This document shows positions 5,206 to 7,440 of a stretch of DNA of 7,440 bases, piece by piece. The position numbers were made by a program, and so were the translations under genes. How positions within the stretch are numbered: position 1 is the first letter of the stretch; each line of letters begins with the position of its first letter. The notes beneath the pieces are model-generated. The model was not told the origin of the DNA. It ran no database searches and worked only from the letters and a program-made list of their open reading frames with translations. This stretch comes from Dehalococcoidia bacterium. Its GTDB lineage: Bacteria; Chloroflexota; Dehalococcoidia; JAENJB01. The stretch is from NCBI GenBank assembly GCA_030690705.1, contig JAUYGE010000183.1, positions 1-7,440 of the forward strand, read 5' to 3'.

Positions 5206-5959
5206 CATCCTCACTTTGTTTCCCGAGATGTTCGATGGTCCGTTCTCGCAGAGCATTGTGAAACGAGCCCGCGACAAGGGCATAGTCAGTCTATTCATTC
5301 ACAATTTCCGGGACTACGCCACCGACAAGCACAAGACCGTGGATGACTATTCCTACGGCGGCGGTCCGGGCATGGTGTTGAAACCCGGGCCTCTCTTCGA
5401 CGCGGTTGAAGCCATCAGGAGAGAGCATGGCGGGGAAGAAGAGCTTGTTTCAACGGTCTTGCTTTCACCCCAGGGTCGCCTCTTTTGCCAGAAGACGGCA
5501 CAGGAGCTAGCCCGAAAGGAGCATCTTGTGCTAATATGCGGACATTATGAAGGCGTGGATGAGAGAGTGCGGGAGCATCTGGTCTCCGATGAGCTCAGCA
5601 TCGGTGATTACGTATTGAGCGGTGGTGAGATCGCAGCTATGGTGATAGTGGATGCTGTTGTGCGGGTGTTGCCCGGCGCATTGGGATCGGCGGAATCAGC
5701 CATCGATGAGTCTCACGCGGCCGGGCTGCTTGAGTACCCGCAGTACACCCGCCCCCCCGTCTTTCGGGGCTGGTCGGTGCCTGATGTGTTGCTTTCCGGC
5801 AACCATCAGGAGATATTGCGTTGGCGCCGCCGGGAATCGTTGCGGCGGACCTGGGAGAGAAGGCCGGATCTTATAAAGGAAGCTAGACTTTCTCAGGAAG
5901 AGGTAACCTCTTTGGAGGCGTTGGGCGACTACCGGAGTGCTCAAAGTGAGATAGAGTAG
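5195..5959 (+). CDS. trmD: tRNA (guanine(37)-N(1))-methyltransferase TrmD
   Basis: SPOUT-class methyltransferase that makes m1G37 next to the anticodon of tRNAs reading CNN codons (Leu, Pro, Arg), preventing +1 frameshifting. It has 254 residues, normal for the family. Visible are [13 protein letters not shown] at the N-terminus, the [13 protein letters not shown] loop (54-66), the trefoil-knot SAM-binding motifs [12 protein letters not shown] (114-125) and [11 protein letters not shown] (135-145), VVRVLPG (155-161), the likely catalytic aspartate in DESH (171-174), and [15 protein letters not shown] (178-192) leading to the C-terminal tRNA-binding domain with [13 protein letters not shown]. 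The start codon ATG at 5195-5197 lies inside the end of mog, so translation is probably coupled. It is followed by rplS, a very common pairing in bacteria. Confidence 0.98.
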   Translation: MRIDILTLFPEMFDGPFSQSIVKRARDKGIVSLFIHNFRDYATDKHKTVDDYSYGGGPGMVLKPGPLFDAVEAIRREHGGEEELVSTVLLSPQGRLFCQKTAQELARKEHLVLICGHYEGVDERVREHLVSDELSIGDYVLSGGEIAAMVIVDAVVRVLPGALGSAESAIDESHAAGLLEYPQYTRPPVFRGWSVPDVLLSGNHQEILRWRRRESLRRTWERRPDLIKEARLSQEEVTSLEALGDYRSAQSEIE

Positions 5960-5964
5960 AATAG

Positions 5965-6003
5965 TCCCCGGCTCCTTCTTCTCGGCGAAGCAGGGCCTGG
6001 GGA
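5965..6003 (+). promoter_or_regulatory. Stable hairpin between trmD and rplS
   Basis: The 39-nt sequence from TCCCCGG (5965-5971) to CCTGGGGA (5996-6003) folds into one continuous stem with loop TCGGC (5982-5986). From the base, TCCCC pairs with GGGGA, G with T (wobble), G with C, then a C-C mismatch, a T-G wobble, CCT with AGG, a T-C mismatch and CTTC with GAAG. It begins 6 nt after the trmD stop and ends 49 nt before the rplS start. No uridine run follows, so it does not look like a full intrinsic terminator. It could be a processing or attenuation element, or a ribosomal-protein leader that lets rplS be tuned separately from trmD. Confidence 0.5.
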
Positions 6004-6052
6004 TTCGGGTGTCGTTTTCAGGCAGTCTACAATATTAGAAGGAGTTTGACCG

Positions 6053-6487
6053 ATGAGTGCCAGTGCCAATTCAAATGTTGGCTATCAGCCAAGGGCGGAC
6101 CTCCCGGAGTTGTCTCCGGGTGACGCGGTTAAGGTGACCACCAAGATTAAAGAGGGTGACAAGGAACGGAGTCAGACCATGGAGGGCGTGGTCATAAAGT
6201 TTCGTGGTGGGGGCGTGGGAGCGAACTTCACGGTGAGGCGCGTAGCCTATGGCGTGGGTGTTGAGCGCACCTTTCCCATTCATTCGCCGCTTCTGGAGAA
6301 GGTGGAGGTATTGAGGCACGGGAAAGTGCGGCGGGCGAGGCTCTATTATCTGCGGGCTCTGGGTGGGAAGGCTGCACGCTTGAAAGAGAAACGGACGATC
6401 AGAGGGGCAGAGGCGAAAGAGATGGAAGCGACCATGGCCGAGCCATCGGGGGCGGCCGAGCCGCAAAATCCAGAGAACCAGCCCTAG
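6053..6487 (+). CDS. rplS: 50S ribosomal protein L19 (bL19)
   Basis: Structural protein of the large ribosomal subunit, near the interface with the small subunit. The core is clear: [20 protein letters not shown] (16-35), [20 protein letters not shown] (41-60), [16 protein letters not shown] (64-79), [20 protein letters not shown] (84-103) and [10 protein letters not shown] (105-114). The ATG at 6053-6055 has GAAGGAG 8 nt upstream. At 144 residues it is about 25-30 longer than usual because of a C-terminal tail rich in Glu, Ala and Pro (about 115-144). The N-terminus [14 protein letters not shown] replaces the charged helix usually seen before the DIPEFRPGD-like motif. Both ends are atypical but the core is normal. 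It follows trmD after a 93-bp gap and precedes priA by 34 bp. Confidence 0.97.
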   Translation: MSASANSNVGYQPRADLPELSPGDAVKVTTKIKEGDKERSQTMEGVVIKFRGGGVGANFTVRRVAYGVGVERTFPIHSPLLEKVEVLRHGKVRRARLYYLRALGGKAARLKEKRTIRGAEAKEMEATMAEPSGAAEPQNPENQP

Positions 6488-6506
6488 CGGATTCCTGCTG
6501 CTGATG

Positions 6507-6522
6507 TCCCGAGAGGTCGGGA
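6507..6522 (+). promoter_or_regulatory. Perfect hairpin ending on the priA start codon
   Basis: TCCCGA (6507-6512) and TCGGGA (6517-6522) are perfect complements around the tetraloop GAGG (6513-6516). The last base of the stem is the A of the chosen priA ATG, and the Shine-Dalgarno-like AGAGG is divided between stem and loop. The structure could limit ribosome access to priA, so that translation depends on ribosomes arriving from rplS. Confidence 0.4.
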
Positions 6523-7440
6523 TGAAATATGCCGAGGTTGCGGTCAACTCACCGGGGGGGCGGCTCAACACATTCACTTACTCCATTCCTCCCAACCTCG
6601 CTGTGTTGACTGGCCACGCGGTGTGGGTACCGTTTGGCGCCAGAGTGCTCCAGGGTGTGGTCGTTGGACTCAGCGACCAGTCGGTTGTGCCGCAGACGAG
6701 GGACATCGCCGGGCTTATTGCCTCGGAGCCGTTGCTTTCTGACGCTCAGGTCAAACTGGCTCGCTGGATAGGCGAGCACTATCTCTGCCCGCCGTTCGAG
6801 ACCGTTGCCTTGATGCTTCCCCCTGGCTTTGAACGCCGCGTTCTTACCTTCTTGCAGGTTGCCCCGAATCTCTCTGCCGAGTCTCTGGGAGTCCTGGACG
6901 ATTCCCAGAGAGAAGTCGTTTCTCTGTTAGAGGGGAGGGATAAGGTCGAACTGAAAGAGGTCGAGAAGACGGTGGGCCAGAGGAAAGCTCGGACGGTGAT
7001 GCAGGAGTTGATACGGCGGGGTGTGGTCGTGAAGACCCAGGAACTGGAGAGGGCGAGGGTGAGGCCGAAGGAAGCACCCCACCTGCGGCTGGCGGTCTCC
7101 CCTCCGGAGGCGGAGGAAGAGGTGAAGCGCCTGAGGACAGGGCGGAGGACAGCCAGGCAAGCGGCCTTGCTGGAGCTGTTACTTAAGGAGCCTGTCCCAC
7201 TTCCCATTTCATTGCTTCGAGAACGACTCGGCGGCTCTTCGCTGCCGGCCGGTGCTCTGGAGCGGAGGGGGCTTGTGACGATGGAGTCTCTTCCCGTGAC
7301 CAGAGACCCTCTGGCCGGCCGCCATTACACTCCTTCCTGTCCGCCATGGCTCTATCCTTCTCAGGAGAGGGTGTGGGGTCTGCTGGAAGCTGGTATAGCC
7401 GCGGCGCTGGGCGGGACGTCTTCTCCAAAGACGCCGGTCT
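6522..7440 (+). CDS. priA: Primosomal protein N' (PriA helicase), N-terminal part, cut by window edge
   Basis: PriA is a superfamily-2 DNA helicase that recognises stalled forks and D-loops and reloads the replisome. The first 306 codons are here and remain open to the right edge; the full protein is usually 700-800 residues. Residues 1-60 match the 3'-DNA-end-binding domain (AEVAVNSPGGRLNTFTYSIP, then HAVWVPFGARVLQGVVVGL). LARWIGEHYLCPPFETVALMLPPG (79-102) is the typical linker, and a diverged winged-helix region follows (about 120-270). YPSQERVWGLLEAG (278-291) is the lead-in to the helicase domain, whose Walker A motif lies just beyond the edge. The ATG at 6522-6524 is preferred because AGAGG lies about 5 nt upstream; an in-frame ATG at 6504 would add six residues (MSREVG) but has no visible ribosome-binding site. 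Confidence 0.92.
   Translation, partial: MKYAEVAVNSPGGRLNTFTYSIPPNLAVLTGHAVWVPFGARVLQGVVVGLSDQSVVPQTRDIAGLIASEPLLSDAQVKLARWIGEHYLCPPFETVALMLPPGFERRVLTFLQVAPNLSAESLGVLDDSQREVVSLLEGRDKVELKEVEKTVGQRKARTVMQELIRRGVVVKTQELERARVRPKEAPHLRLAVSPPEAEEEVKRLRTGRRTARQAALLELLLKEPVPLPISLLRERLGGSSLPAGALERRGLVTMESLPVTRDPLAGRHYTPSCPPWLYPSQERVWGLLEAGIAAALGGTSSPKTPV

Noticed and set aside
5965..6003. Intrinsic terminator after trmD
   Set aside because: The stem is strong but is followed by ATTCGGGTGTCG rather than a uridine run, so it is reported as a hairpin of unknown role.
6504..6506. ATG at 6504 as the priA start
   Set aside because: No ribosome-binding site is visible before it, and the family's N-terminus matches the downstream ATG at 6522.
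6779..7207. 142-residue open frame on the minus strand opposite priA
   Set aside because: The plus strand encodes a continuous PriA N-terminus through this region; the minus frame is Ser/Arg-rich with no domain.

Overview
The window looks like chromosomal core-genome DNA from a bacterium, most likely a member of the Chloroflexota and probably close to Dehalococcoidia. That placement is an inference. It rests on the protein style of FtsZ, FtsA, MraZ and RsmH, and on a division cluster that carries no peptidoglycan-synthesis genes, as expected for wall-less Dehalococcoidia. No transposase, phage, tRNA, rRNA or CRISPR array was seen.

The window splits into two divergent operons around a 195-bp control region (4483-4677). 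Leftward, on the minus strand, runs a reduced division cluster. It holds a small winged-helix-like protein (4108-4482), mraZ (3676-4098), rsmH/mraW (2657-3673), an unrecognised 99-residue protein (2230-2529), a possible 31-codon ORF coupled to it by an ATGA overlap (2138-2233), ftsA (884-2113) and ftsZ (1-859, C-terminus cut by the window edge). Rightward, on the plus strand, runs a housekeeping operon. It holds a MogA/MoaB-type molybdopterin enzyme (4678-5205), trmD (5195-5959), rplS (6053-6487) and the start of priA (6522 to the edge).

The most informative regulatory signal is in front of the leftward operon. A promoter with perfect TATAAT and TTGACA hexamers (19-bp spacer) is followed at once by GTG-centred repeats spaced exactly 10 bp apart (4541, 4531, 4521, 4511), with a fifth 11 bp further on. 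This is the architecture of MraZ-binding repeats, so MraZ probably autoregulates the whole cluster, including the winged-helix gene ahead of it. A 21-bp dyad covers the -10 element and most of the spacer, and could be the operator of a second regulator.

Other points for a second look are a 17-bp inverted repeat around the rsmH stop codon, a 39-nt hairpin between trmD and rplS, a perfect hairpin ending on the priA start codon, and the two unrecognised small ORFs between rsmH and ftsA. No gene-free stretch exceeds 300 bases.
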